From: Rhodospirillales bacterium
Lineage (GTDB): Bacteria; Pseudomonadota; Alphaproteobacteria; Rhodospirillales; JANQFP01
Direction: 5' to 3'
NCBI GenBank assembly: GCA_028277795.1
Contig: JANQFP010000139.1
Span: forward strand, 1 to 45,833
DNA: 45,833 nt
In this document: piece after piece, positions 18,386-26,533 of the stretch
Numbering within the stretch: position 1 is the stretch's first letter
How the letters are laid out: each line of letters starts with the position of its first letter
The notes under the pieces: generated by a model
Database searches by the model: none
Seen by the model: only the letters and a program-made list of their open reading frames with translations
Told to the model about the DNA's origin: nothing
Program-made: the position numbers and the translations under genes

Positions 18386-18879
18386 GAGTCAACATTTCGT
18401 CAGTATTGTGGCTGGCTGCAGTGTCTGCAATCACCACCATGGTGGTGTTGTCTCCCGTGTTGGCGAACGGCAGATCGCCTGGCGTGCGACTGTTGGATGT
18501 AGATGTTAAGGCGACCTGCGTCGACGCGACGGATACCGAGCATGCAATTGTTCGAGCGAAGATTGACGGAAAACGCGCGCTGACGATCAAAGCCGGGATC
18601 GCTGAGATAGAGCTTCCACTTGCGCAGGCTCGCGTAGTTTCCTTCCTGCCGCCTGAACAAGCGAGCGGCGACTATCTGGCCGCGACGCTTGATTTTGAGG
18701 GCAATCACGAAGAAAGCATGGTTAAGGTGAAGAAGGAAGGGCAGGCCGTAATGCTGAGCGGCTTCGACTCCTCTGGACTAAAGTTGCGAGTTCCGCTCAT
18801 GCAGTGCAAGTCAATTTCCTTTGAGCCAATGATTACGGGTGGCAGCACGCCTTCTGTAGCTCCTGTCTCCGCCAACTAA
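18382..18879 (+). CDS. unknown exported protein
   Basis: A 165-residue protein with an N-terminal signal peptide (VLWLAAVSAITTMVVLSPVLA, about residues 8-28). The mature part is short, beta-strand-like and contains two cysteines (ATCVDAT and LMQCKS) that could form a disulfide. The ATG at 18382 follows an excellent AAAGGAGGTG and overlaps the stop of the preceding gene, so the two are translated together and may form a membrane plus periplasmic pair. No known family recognised. AT-richer than its surroundings. Confidence 0.7.
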   Translation: MRVNISSVLWLAAVSAITTMVVLSPVLANGRSPGVRLLDVDVKATCVDATDTEHAIVRAKIDGKRALTIKAGIAEIELPLAQARVVSFLPPEQASGDYLAATLDFEGNHEESMVKVKKEGQAVMLSGFDSSGLKLRVPLMQCKSISFEPMITGGSTPSVAPVSAN

Positions 18880-19545
18880 AGCATCGTTCACCAGGATTTC
18901 TCCGCTTCTGGTGATGCGCAACCAAATGCGGCATTCGTCCGGTGCCAAGCGGTCGCGCTCTCTTCGATCGATTCAATGACGAGAGAGAAATTTGCCACGC
19001 CTACGGTCGCTAATGGCTATGGGCGCGCATTCGGGGAAGGGCAGAGGGCTTCCGCCCTGCCCCAGTGATCAGACCTCGATCTGCCCGGCGATGGCGAGGG
19101 CGTCGTCCGCCTCGAATCCGAGGGACCGGAGCCGCTGCGTCAGGAACGCCGAAGCCGTGTCCATCCATGTCCATCCGTGCCGCCGGATACCGCCGCTGTC
19201 CGGGGCAAGGCGGCCGCCAGAAAGGTTGATTATTCCTATATAATGTGATAATGTTCCTTTTTCGGGTTTGCCGAGACTGGGCGGTGGTGGTCGCAGCCGC
19301 GGTGTCGCAAAAAGGAAGGGGCGCATCACATTGCTTTCAAATCATTTTTCCGGGTCAGGCTGACATATGCCGACATCCGCTGACAGATCCGTGGCAGGCC
19401 GCCGTTCCTATCAGGTCTCGGGCCGAATTCGCGTGATGAGTCAACCCGCAAGCGCCGCCGGCACGGATGAACACCGGTGAGCAAAGCGTCGCGGACGTCA
19501 GCGCCGGTGTCGCATGCCCGCGTCCGCCGTTCCGGTGTCCCGGGA
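18880..19545. other. 666-base gene-poor interval with gene remnant
   Basis: A CACCAG / CTGGTG hairpin lies soon after 18880 and may end the preceding operon. On the minus strand, 19069-19164 encodes a 31-residue piece (starting MDTASAFLTQRLRSLG) with strong GC at third positions, which looks like the tail of a lost gene. Around 19220-19260 there is a very AT-rich patch with TATAAT at 19239-19244 but no matching -35. I can support no complete gene here. Confidence 0.45.
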
Positions 19546-20211
19546 TTACCCCAGGTGCCGGGCGTAGAACTCCAGGGTGCGGGTCAGCGCCAGGGCGGCA
19601 CTGGCGGGATGGAACGACGCGCGGCGGTCGCAGTTGAAGCCGTGGCCGGCCGGATAGAGATGCATGGGCACGTCCGGGTAGCGGGCCTTGACCGTGTCCC
19701 GGTTCTCCTCCGGGATCAGGTCGTCCGATTCGCCGAAATGGATGATCGCCGGGCAGCGGGGCGCATCGTCCGGGAACTCGGGGATGTGGCGGCCGTAGTA
19801 GACGACGGCGCAGGCCACGTCGGTGCGGCAGGCGGCCAGCCACGACCACGAGCCGCCCCAGCAGTAGCCGACGGTCCCCACCTTGCCTTGCGGATGCAGG
19901 GCCATGGCGGCGGCCCAGATGTCGGTCATCGGGTGGTCCCAGCCGATGGCCGCCGCCAGCTCCCGGCCGCGGGCGACGCCGGCCTCGTCGTAGTCCAGCT
20001 CGACGCCCCGCTCGACGCGGTCGAACAGGGCCGGGGCGATGGCCGAGAACCCGTGTCCGGCGAACCGGTCGCAGACGTCCCGGATGTGGGGATTGACCCC
20101 GAACACCTCCTGGATGACGACGATCCCGCCCTTGGCGGGTCCCGTCGGATCGGCCCGGTATCCGGCCAACGTGTGCCCGTCCGCCGCCTGCAGCGTGATG
20201 GTGTGGCCCAT
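19546..20211 (-). CDS. dienelactone hydrolase family protein
   Basis: A 221-residue cytoplasmic alpha/beta hydrolase. The catalytic triad of dienelactone hydrolases is visible: Cys117 in GYCWGG, an Asp in GESDD (163 or 164) and His190 in AGHGF, plus the conserved Glu35 in IQEVFG. The family opens cyclic esters such as dienelactone from aromatic degradation, but most chromosomal members have unknown substrates and no catabolic genes are nearby. I chose the ATG at 20211 (MGHTITLQ), which fits the domain; the frame extends 19 codons upstream without conserved sequence. Divergent from the fragment at 20275. Confidence 0.85.
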   Translation of the reverse strand: MGHTITLQAADGHTLAGYRADPTGPAKGGIVVIQEVFGVNPHIRDVCDRFAGHGFSAIAPALFDRVERGVELDYDEAGVARGRELAAAIGWDHPMTDIWAAAMALHPQGKVGTVGYCWGGSWSWLAACRTDVACAVVYYGRHIPEFPDDAPRCPAIIHFGESDDLIPEENRDTVKARYPDVPMHLYPAGHGFNCDRRASFHPASAALALTRTLEFYARHLG

Positions 20212-20274
20212 GGCCCGCGCCCCCTGCCGATGCCAGACGCACTCTACCGGCGCCGGCGACCCGGCCAAAGGGAA

Positions 20275-20370
20275 ATGCGCCTCCTGCTGGCCAACCTGGA
20301 CGCCGCCGCGGCGGGTGCCCTGCGAACCCGGGTCGAGACCCTTGAGGATCGACTGCGGGCGGACGCCTCC
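20275..20370 (+). pseudogene. possible 5' fragment of the split protease gene
   Basis: From an ATG preceded by AAAGGGAA, 32 codons with strong GC third positions encode a helical piece starting MRLLLANLDAAAAG and ending DRLRADAS. After 20370 the sequence becomes AT-richer and loses coding character. The coding look resumes at about 21110 in the trypsin-like gene, which lacks a proper start of its own. My reading is that these are two parts of one gene separated by an inserted lipoprotein gene. The link rests on composition and position only. Confidence 0.35.
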
Positions 20371-20417
20371 TTTTCTACCACTCCCGCCGTGGCGAAAACG
20401 GAGCGTCTGGCGGGGCC

Positions 20418-21008
20418 CTATCCCGCGACCTTTGCCCTCTCGCGCCGCTCCTCGATCTTACCCAGGTCAGAATCACGCTCTTCCCTAAGTTTCCCAAGCT
20501 CCACGTCGCAATGCATAGGTAGGTTCTCTTCCCCGCAACGGCTGATCACTGGCGCCATCTTCTCCTGCCACTCCGCTTCCACGACCTTCTTGCGAGCATC
20601 GAACCAAGCGTCACGCGCTTCGGCACTGGCAAAAGTCTCAGGCTGTAGCACCACTGTGAACCGCGGTGGGTACTGTTCGCCGGCGTCACGCGCTGCATCG
20701 ATCAGGAACCCGATGCCCCCGCCCAGTAGGATGTTGCCGAAAATCCAGCCGTCGATCTCGGTGTCCAGCTCCTCAGCCGTCGTTATGAAACCGTCGGCGC
20801 TGCACGAGACCGTCAACGGCGCCGCTGACGCCGGCAGGTGCAAGCTGTCCGGTGTCATGACCACTCGCTTGAAGTCCTGGCCATGGAGGACACACTTCGC
20901 GACCTCTGGGTCCGTTTCGATGTACGTGGTCGACTCGTTGTCGCTGACGATGCTCGCGCAGCCACCGACCGCCAACAGCAATAGGCTCGCTATTGCGAAG
21001 CGCTGCAT
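20418..21008 (-). CDS. unknown lipoprotein, probably an inserted gene
   Basis: A 196-residue predicted lipoprotein. Signal peptide residues 1-16, lipobox AVGGC with Cys17, then a beta-rich domain with two more cysteines (AKCVLHG, VSCSADGF), a glycine-rich hydrophobic hairpin (FGNILLGGGIGFLIDAARD) and a charged helical C-terminus (KLREERDSDLGKIEERRERAK). The IFGNILLGGGIGFLID piece resembles small lipoproteins annotated as stress or PEGA-like, but I cannot name the family. ATG at 21008 follows GGAGGGGGG. Lower GC than the neighbours, and it lies between two plus-strand coding pieces. Confidence 0.7.
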   Translation of the reverse strand: MQRFAIASLLLLAVGGCASIVSDNESTTYIETDPEVAKCVLHGQDFKRVVMTPDSLHLPASAAPLTVSCSADGFITTAEELDTEIDGWIFGNILLGGGIGFLIDAARDAGEQYPPRFTVVLQPETFASAEARDAWFDARKKVVEAEWQEKMAPVISRCGEENLPMHCDVELGKLREERDSDLGKIEERRERAKVAG

Positions 21009-21097
21009 ATCCCCCCTCCATTTCCCCTCGACGCTGAGAACCATCACCCCAGCGCACGAATCGTCTTGCCACTTTCGCGTCAGAGTCAAGGTAATTT

Positions 21098-21937
21098 TTG
21101 CTACCTTTCCGGCGACGCGAAGCCCGGTTCCACTGTTCCGACCACCGGGCTTTCTACGACACCGAGCGGTCCGCCGACGACTGGGAGGACGCGCCGGTGG
21201 CCGTGGCCCTGTCGCAGATCATCGAGGACTATCTGCGCCACCAGGCCGACGCCACCCCGTTCACCGACGAGTTGGCCCTGCGCCGGCAGATCCTCGCCGA
21301 CACCAACGTCGCCCTGGCCCGCGCCGAGTCCGACCGCTTCACCTACGCCGAGGCCAGCGACCCCCGCCTGGACAGCGTGGTCGCCGTGTACCGTGGCGAC
21401 GGCGGCATGGGCAGCGGCTTCTACGTGACCTCGGACGTGGTGCTCACCAACTGGCACGTGGTCAAGGACTTCCGGTTCGTCGAGATGAAGCGGTTCGACG
21501 AGATCGAGACCTTCGGCCGGGTCATGGCCAAGGACGTGCGTCTGGACCTGGCCCTGGTGGAGGTTCAGGACCGCGGCAAGCCGGTGCGCTTCTACGGCAA
21601 GAACAGGATCGACCTGGGCGCCACCGTCGAGGCCCTGGGTCACCCCCACCGCCGCCTGTTCAGCGTCACCCGTGGCGTGGTCAGCACGGTGCGCGAGGAG
21701 TACAGCATCAACCTGCCCGAGCGCAGCGGCAAGAAGGTCCTCTACATCCAGACCGACGCCTCCATCAACCCCGGCAACTCGGGCGGTCCGCTGTTCCTGG
21801 GCGACGAAGTGGTGGGGGTCAACACCTGGGGCATATCGGCGGACGTGTCCCAAGGGCTCAGTTTCTCGGTCCACTACTCGGAGGTGCTGGGCTTCCTGCG
21901 CCGGAACCTGCCGGGCTTCGTGGCCCGCGCCAACTAG
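21098..21937 (+). CDS. trypsin-like serine protease, N-terminus probably disrupted
   Basis: A protease of the Trypsin_2 type, 279 residues if counted from the TTG at 21098. The triad is His120 (LTNWHVV), Asp150 (RLDLALVEV) and Ser228 (PGNSGGPLF). About 90 residues of helical sequence precede the protease domain. There is no signal peptide, no ATG before the protease domain, and an in-frame TAA two codons before the TTG. A GTG at 21197 behind GGGAGG is an alternative start giving 246 residues. The missing start, and the coding-like piece at 20275, suggest the gene was broken by insertion of the lipoprotein gene. It may still make an active domain. The TraT-like gene follows after 12 bases. Confidence 0.75.
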   Translation: MLPFRRREARFHCSDHRAFYDTERSADDWEDAPVAVALSQIIEDYLRHQADATPFTDELALRRQILADTNVALARAESDRFTYAEASDPRLDSVVAVYRGDGGMGSGFYVTSDVVLTNWHVVKDFRFVEMKRFDEIETFGRVMAKDVRLDLALVEVQDRGKPVRFYGKNRIDLGATVEALGHPHRRLFSVTRGVVSTVREEYSINLPERSGKKVLYIQTDASINPGNSGGPLFLGDEVVGVNTWGISADVSQGLSFSVHYSEVLGFLRRNLPGFVARAN

Positions 21938-21949
21938 GGGGGGACGGAC

Positions 21950-22711
21950 GTGAGACGACTCCTGACGACGGTCGCGGCGGCCGGGTTCGCCATCGGCGTC
22001 CTCGGCGCCTGCGCGCCCAGCCATCAGCAGAGGCTGGGCCTGGTCACCGATCCCGACAGCGGGCTCGCCTACGGGTCCGTGGTCGACGGCACCCTGGTCA
22101 CCGATCCCGCGTTCTACGACAACCGGCGCATCAAGATCCGCATCCGCAACACCTCGGGGGACGCCGCCTTCGACCTGCACGGTTTCCGGTCCCGGCTGGT
22201 GGAGGCCTACCGGGCCAAGGGCTACGAGCCCACCGACGGCGACGACTTCGGCCTGCTGCTCGACGTCAACGTCGCCTACAGCGGCCTCATCCAGGACGAC
22301 CTGCGCCGCGAGTTCGCCTTCCTCGGGGCCGCCTGGGGCGGCGGCGTGGGCGCCGTCAAGGGCGCCGAATCGGGCCGCCCCCACGGCACCCCGGCGGGTG
22401 CCGCCATGGGCACCGTCACCGGCGCCGCCATCGGCGCCGTCATCGGCAGCTTCGTGCGCGAGAACACCTACGTGGTGGTCAGCCGGGCCACCTTCGGCGT
22501 GCGCCGCAAGAAGGCCAAGACCGGGCGCGTGGTGACCTTCAGCCGCAGCCTCAAGGTGGAACGGGACCCGCAGCGCCTGGTGGACGGCCTGCGCAAGGCC
22601 TTCGACATCGACGTGGCGGTCTACGGCGGCGCCCGCACCAACGTGCAACAGGCGGAGGTGAGCGACGAAGTGCGCCACCGATTGGTGCGCATCGTCAGCG
22701 ACGTGTTCTGA
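21950..22711 (+). CDS. TraT-like complement resistance lipoprotein
   Basis: A 253-residue predicted outer-membrane lipoprotein: signal peptide residues 1-20, lipobox VLGAC (Cys21). The body matches the TraT family pattern, with IRIRNTSGDAAFDL early, then DVNVAYSGLI and a glycine/alanine-rich membrane-like hairpin (GTVTGAAIGAVIGSF). TraT on F-type plasmids gives surface exclusion and serum resistance; chromosomal copies have no settled role. GTG start at 21950. It follows the protease after 12 bases, so the two are probably co-transcribed. No conjugation genes are nearby. Confidence 0.8.
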   Translation: MRRLLTTVAAAGFAIGVLGACAPSHQQRLGLVTDPDSGLAYGSVVDGTLVTDPAFYDNRRIKIRIRNTSGDAAFDLHGFRSRLVEAYRAKGYEPTDGDDFGLLLDVNVAYSGLIQDDLRREFAFLGAAWGGGVGAVKGAESGRPHGTPAGAAMGTVTGAAIGAVIGSFVRENTYVVVSRATFGVRRKKAKTGRVVTFSRSLKVERDPQRLVDGLRKAFDIDVAVYGGARTNVQQAEVSDEVRHRLVRIVSDVF

Positions 22712-22741
22712 GCCGCCGGCGGGCCCTATACTCTCGTCCCC

Positions 22742-23215
22742 ATGGCCAAGCCCGAACCGCCGCCCGACCTGGACGCCATCCTGGCCGCCTTCGACCGCGT
22801 CCCCCATTGCCGCGAGCTGGGCATGACGGTGGTCGAGGTCGAGCCGCGGCGCGGCATCGTCCGCCTCGAGTATCAGGAGCGCCTGGTCGGCAACCCGGAG
22901 ACCGGCCACCTGCACGGCGGCGCCGTGACCGCCCTGCTCGATACGGCCTGCGGCATGGTGGCCATGGCGTCGGTGCCGCCGGGGGTGTCCGTGGCCACCC
23001 TCGACCTGCGCATCGACTACCTCAAGCCGGCGGAACCGGGACGGCCCCTGTTCGCCTTCGCCGAATGCTACCGGCGCACGGCCAGCGTCGCCTTCATCCG
23101 CGGCGGCGCCTACCACGAATCGCCGGGCAGCGCGGTGGCCAACTGCGTCGGCACCTTCATGCTGGGCGGCACCGGCTACGCCGCCGCCGACGCTCCCGAG
23201 ACGCCCATATGCTGA
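22742..23215 (+). CDS. PaaI-family hotdog thioesterase (first of two)
   Basis: A 157-residue cytoplasmic hotdog-fold thioesterase that would hydrolyse an acyl-CoA. The family signature GHLHGGAVTALLDTA holds the catalytic region, followed by VATLDLRIDYLKPA. ATG at 22742. Its 3' end overlaps the next thioesterase gene by 7 bases. The paired arrangement suggests a heteromeric or functionally linked pair. Substrate unknown. Confidence 0.85.
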   Translation: MAKPEPPPDLDAILAAFDRVPHCRELGMTVVEVEPRRGIVRLEYQERLVGNPETGHLHGGAVTALLDTACGMVAMASVPPGVSVATLDLRIDYLKPAEPGRPLFAFAECYRRTASVAFIRGGAYHESPGSAVANCVGTFMLGGTGYAAADAPETPIC

Positions 23216-23634
23216 AGGACATCACCGCGCTCAAGCGGGCCGGCAACATCGCCGCCATCAACCGGCTGATCCCCTATGCCGCCACGGTCGGCCTGGAGGC
23301 GTTCGTCGAGGACGGCGGCATCGTCACCGTGCTGCGCCAGCGCGACACCAACATCGGCAACCCGGTGATCCGCGCCGTTCACGGCGGCGTGGTCGGGGCG
23401 CTGATGGAGCACGCCGCCGTCCTCCATCTGCTGATGGAGACAGAGGTCAAGGCGGTGCCGAAGGTGATCAACGTGTCCATCGACTTCCTGCGCCCGTGCC
23501 TGGCCGCCGACACCTTCGCCCGCGGCGTGCTCATCCGCCAGGGCCGCCGAATCGCCAACGTCCGGGTCGAGGCCTGGCAGGACGATCCCCGCCGCCCGGT
23601 GGCCGCCGCCCACGCCCACTTCCTGGTCGGATGA
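23209..23634 (+). CDS. PaaI-family hotdog thioesterase (second of two)
   Basis: A 141-residue hotdog-fold protein with the PaaI pattern AVHGGVVGALMEHAAVLHLL and VINVSIDFLRPC. The usual HGG is kept, but the aspartate or glutamate position after it differs from the first copy (MEHAA here, LDTAC there). ATG at 23209 lies inside the end of the first gene (7-base overlap), so translation is coupled. The two copies are clearly diverged, so this is not a recent duplication. Substrate unknown. Confidence 0.82.
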   Translation: MLKDITALKRAGNIAAINRLIPYAATVGLEAFVEDGGIVTVLRQRDTNIGNPVIRAVHGGVVGALMEHAAVLHLLMETEVKAVPKVINVSIDFLRPCLAADTFARGVLIRQGRRIANVRVEAWQDDPRRPVAAAHAHFLVG

Positions 23635-23655
23635 CCGCGTGCCGTCCGTGCGCGG

Positions 23656-23677
23656 CTGTCATCAAACTGTCACTTGT
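23656..23677 (+). promoter_or_regulatory. Pho box upstream of glycosyltransferase
   Basis: Two CTGTCA half sites (23656-23661 and 23667-23672) are exactly 11 bases apart in the same orientation, each followed by an A/T-leaning tetramer (TCAA, then CTTG). This closely matches the PhoB-binding consensus of tandem 11-base repeats. It lies about 57 bases before the TTG start of the glycosyltransferase. Confidence 0.7.
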
Positions 23678-23734
23678 CCCGTAGGCCGGATTCCTCAATA
23701 GGCCACCTGGGGTCCACCGGAACGGGTTCGCGAG

Positions 23735-24757
23735 TTGCGCATCGCCATCGCTACCGACGCATGGCATCCCCAGCCCAACGGGGTGGTGCGGGTGCTGGAG
23801 AGCGTCATCGCCCATCTGCGCGGGCACGGGCACGACGTCTTCGTGATCGAACCCAACGCCTTCCGCACCGTTCCCTGCCCCACCTATCCGGAGATCCGAC
23901 TTACCTTTCTCGCCCGTGACCGGGTGGCCCGGATGCTCGACGCCTACCGGCCCGAGGCCATCCACGTCGCCACCGAAGGGCCGCTGGGCGCCGCCGCCCG
24001 GTCCCACTGCCTGGCCCGCGGCCTGCCCTTCACCACCGGCTACCACACCAAGTTCCCGGAGTACGTCCACGCCCGCACGGGCCTGCCGGTGTCGTGGTTC
24101 TACATCCTGATGCGACGGTTCCACGCGCCGTCCCGCGCCGTCCTGGCCCCGTCGCCGTCGGTCTACCGGGAGCTGGAGGCGCGGGCGTTCCCCAACGTCC
24201 GCCTGTGGTCCCACGGCGTCGATACCGACGTGTTCCGTCCCCAGCCCAAGGACGCCCTGCCCTACCCCCGGCCCATCTACATGTACGTCGGCCGGGTGGC
24301 GGTGGAGAAGAACCTACCGGCCTTCCTGGATCTCGCTCTCGGCGGCACCAAGGTGGTCGTGGGCAGCGGTCCCGCCCGGGCGTCCCTGATGAAACGCTTC
24401 CCCGAGGCCCGCTTCCACATCGCCAACGGCGACCAGGAGCTGTCCCGCTACTACGCCGCCGCCGACGTCTTCGTCTTTCCCAGCCGCACCGACACCTTCG
24501 GACTCGTCATGCTGGAGGCCTTGGCGTCCGGCGTTCCGGTCGCCGCCTTCCCGGTCACCGGGCCCCTCGACGTCCTGGGCCTGAAGACGGCGGGGGAGAC
24601 CAGCGTAGGATGCCTCGACGAGGACCTGGCCGCCGCCGCCCGGCGGGCGCTGGGCCGGTCGCCGGAAGCCTGCCGGGCCTTCGCATCCCGGTTCTCCTGG
24701 GACACCGTGGCCGAGCAGTTCCTGCGATTCCTGCAGCCGATCCCGGCTACACGTTGA
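23735..24757 (+). CDS. GT4-type glycosyltransferase, possibly for membrane glycolipid
   Basis: A 340-residue GT-B fold glycosyltransferase. The N-terminus RIAIATDAWHPQPNGVVRVL and the central GYHTKFPEYV, RLWSHGVDTDVF and C-terminal FVFPSRTDTFGLVMLEA (the E-x7-E donor-site region) place it in GT4, near enzymes such as Agt and SqdX that make phosphorus-free glycolipids on diacylglycerol. It starts with TTG at 23735; no ATG fits. A good Pho box lies upstream, supporting a role in phosphate starvation. The usual partner phospholipase PlcP is not in the window. It converges on ychF with an 11-base overlap of the coding ends. Confidence 0.8.
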   Translation: MRIAIATDAWHPQPNGVVRVLESVIAHLRGHGHDVFVIEPNAFRTVPCPTYPEIRLTFLARDRVARMLDAYRPEAIHVATEGPLGAAARSHCLARGLPFTTGYHTKFPEYVHARTGLPVSWFYILMRRFHAPSRAVLAPSPSVYRELEARAFPNVRLWSHGVDTDVFRPQPKDALPYPRPIYMYVGRVAVEKNLPAFLDLALGGTKVVVGSGPARASLMKRFPEARFHIANGDQELSRYYAAADVFVFPSRTDTFGLVMLEALASGVPVAAFPVTGPLDVLGLKTAGETSVGCLDEDLAAAARRALGRSPEACRAFASRFSWDTVAEQFLRFLQPIPATR

Positions 24758-25847
24758 AGCGGAACAGGATGATGTCGCCGTCCTGGACCGGGTAGTCGCG
24801 GCCCTCCGACCGCAGGCGGCCGGCGTCGCGGGCGCCATGCTCGCCGCCGTGGGCGACGAAGTCGTCGTAGCCCACCACCTCGGCGCGGATGAAGCCGCGT
24901 TCGAAGTCGCTGTGGATGACGCCGGCCGCCTCGGGCGCCTTGGCCCCCCGGCGCACGGTCCAGGCGCGGGCCTCCTTGTCGTTGTGGGTGAAGAAGGTGA
25001 TCAGGTCGAGCAGCCGGTAGCCGGCGCCGATGACCCGCGCGAGGCCGGTCTCGGCCAGGCCCAGGGCGGCGAGGAACTCGTCGCGCTCGGCGGCGTCGTC
25101 CATCTGGGCCAGCTCCGCCTCGATCTTGGCCGAGACGACCACGGTCCCGGCGCCGGCCCGGCCGGCGTGCTCGGCCACCGCCCGGGTCAACGTGTTGCCC
25201 GCCGCCGCATCGTCCTCGTCCACGTTGCACACGTAGAGGACCGGCTTGGCGGTCAGCAGATGCAGCATCCGGAAGCCCTTTTGCTCCTCGGGGGCCACGG
25301 TCACGGTGCGCGCCGGACGGCCGTCGCCGAGGACCGCCATGGCGCGCTCGACCAGATTGAGTGTCGCCTTCGCCTCCTTGTCCCCGCCCCGGGTCTTCTT
25401 GACCAGGGCCTCGGCGCGCCGCTCCAGGCTCTCGAGGTCGGCCAGCATCAGCTCGGTCTCCACCGTCTCCGCGTCGCGCACCGGGTCGATGGTGGCCTCC
25501 GCATGGGCCACGTTGGCGTCGGTGAAGCAGCGCAGCACGTGGGCGATGGCGTCCACCTCCCGGATGTTGGCCAGGAACCGGTTGCCCAGGCCCTCGCCGG
25601 TGCTGGCGCCGCGCACAAGGCCGGCGATGTCCACGAACTCGAGCTGCGTCGGCACCACCCGCCCCGGCTTGGCGATGTCGGCGATGTGCCCGAGCCGCGG
25701 GTCTGGGACCGGCACCCGGCCGACGTTGGGCTCGATCGTGCAGAATGGGTAGTTGGACGCCTCGGCCGCCGCCGTCGCCGTCAGGGCGTTGAACAGGGTG
25801 GACTTGCCCACGTTGGGAAGGCCGACGATGCCGCAGTTGAAGCCCAT
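24747..25847 (-). CDS. ychF: redox-regulated ribosome-binding ATPase YchF
   Basis: A 366-residue Obg-family P-loop protein that binds ribosomes and prefers ATP over GTP. The P loop is GLPNVGKSTLF near residue 8, the G3 region is DIAGLVRGAS, and NVDE lies near residue 210 in place of the usual NKxD, as expected for YchF. The C-terminal TGS-like domain includes the motif around FFTHNDKEARAW. Full length. It lies downstream of pth on the same strand, a common bacterial pairing, though here a small opposite-strand gene separates them. Confidence 0.95.
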   Translation of the reverse strand: MGFNCGIVGLPNVGKSTLFNALTATAAAEASNYPFCTIEPNVGRVPVPDPRLGHIADIAKPGRVVPTQLEFVDIAGLVRGASTGEGLGNRFLANIREVDAIAHVLRCFTDANVAHAEATIDPVRDAETVETELMLADLESLERRAEALVKKTRGGDKEAKATLNLVERAMAVLGDGRPARTVTVAPEEQKGFRMLHLLTAKPVLYVCNVDEDDAAAGNTLTRAVAEHAGRAGAGTVVVSAKIEAELAQMDDAAERDEFLAALGLAETGLARVIGAGYRLLDLITFFTHNDKEARAWTVRRGAKAPEAAGVIHSDFERGFIRAEVVGYDDFVAHGGEHGARDAGRLRSEGRDYPVQDGDIILFRFNV

Positions 25848-26082
25848 GGGTCCGTGCCTCGCTTGACGCGCCGCGCCCCTTACAGGAGCCCGGCCGCTCG
25901 GTCAACGCCGACGCCGGGAACGCCCGGTGGCGCTGTGATTCCGGTCACTGCACCGGCGGGCGCCGTGCAGCATGGTGGGGGCGCGGACGCGGCATGGGGC
26001 CGACCGACAGGGTTAACCAAATCCTAAGGCCCCTCTGGCACCGTCGCCCGCAACGGAGACCGACAGATTGACGAGGCAGGTC

Positions 26083-26514
26083 ATGGACAACGGCAACTCC
26101 ACCCCCGAGGACCGACTGGTCCCCCTGATCCGGGAGCGCGACGCCCTGACGGGCGAGGCCGGCCCCGACCACCGGGCGGCGGAGCTGGACGACCGCATCT
26201 CCGCGGTGCGGCTGCAGGTGGTGCTGCGCGGGCTGCGCGCCGGCCTGCTGTCCCTGGCGGACGGGGAACAGGCCGACCCGCGCTGGCACGATGGCACGCC
26301 GGTCGCCACCGCCCTGCGCGAAGCCATCGAGAGCACGGGGCGGGAGATTGCGCTCAGACTCAATCGGGCCGAGCTGGCGCGGCTGACCCGGTCGCGGAAC
26401 GGCGGACCCCGACCGCCCGAAGTCGACCGCCGCATCGCCGGCCTGCGCTCCGTCATCCAGCGCATGGAGTGGGAAGCGGCGGCGGCCCAACGCCCCGTCA
26501 CGTCCCCCATCTGA
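26083..26514 (+). CDS. small unknown soluble protein
   Basis: A 143-residue, charged, helical protein with no membrane segment and no signal peptide. It carries many Arg, Glu and Leu residues and probably forms coiled or bundled helices (RLQVVLRGLRAGLLSLADGE). I chose the ATG at 26083, which has GAGGCAGG upstream, over the TTG at 26068. It lies between ychF and pth on the opposite strand and ends 19 bases from the pth stop. I do not recognise the family. Confidence 0.6.
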   Translation: MDNGNSTPEDRLVPLIRERDALTGEAGPDHRAAELDDRISAVRLQVVLRGLRAGLLSLADGEQADPRWHDGTPVATALREAIESTGREIALRLNRAELARLTRSRNGGPRPPEVDRRIAGLRSVIQRMEWEAAAAQRPVTSPI

Positions 26515-26533
26515 CCCACCCGCGCGAAGAGGA

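Noticed and set aside
19150-19185. Short tandem GTCCATCC-like repeats
   Set aside because: Only two to three imperfect units; too few to call a repeat array or CRISPR.
21950-22711. Evidence of a conjugative element from the TraT-like gene
   Set aside because: No other transfer genes, relaxase, integrase or att sites are nearby, and TraT-like lipoproteins occur on chromosomes.
19477-23634. 1385-codon open frame on the plus strand
   Set aside because: Only its last 142 codons (23209-23634) and the short piece at 20275 look like protein. The rest is shadow of genes in other frames, kept open by high GC.
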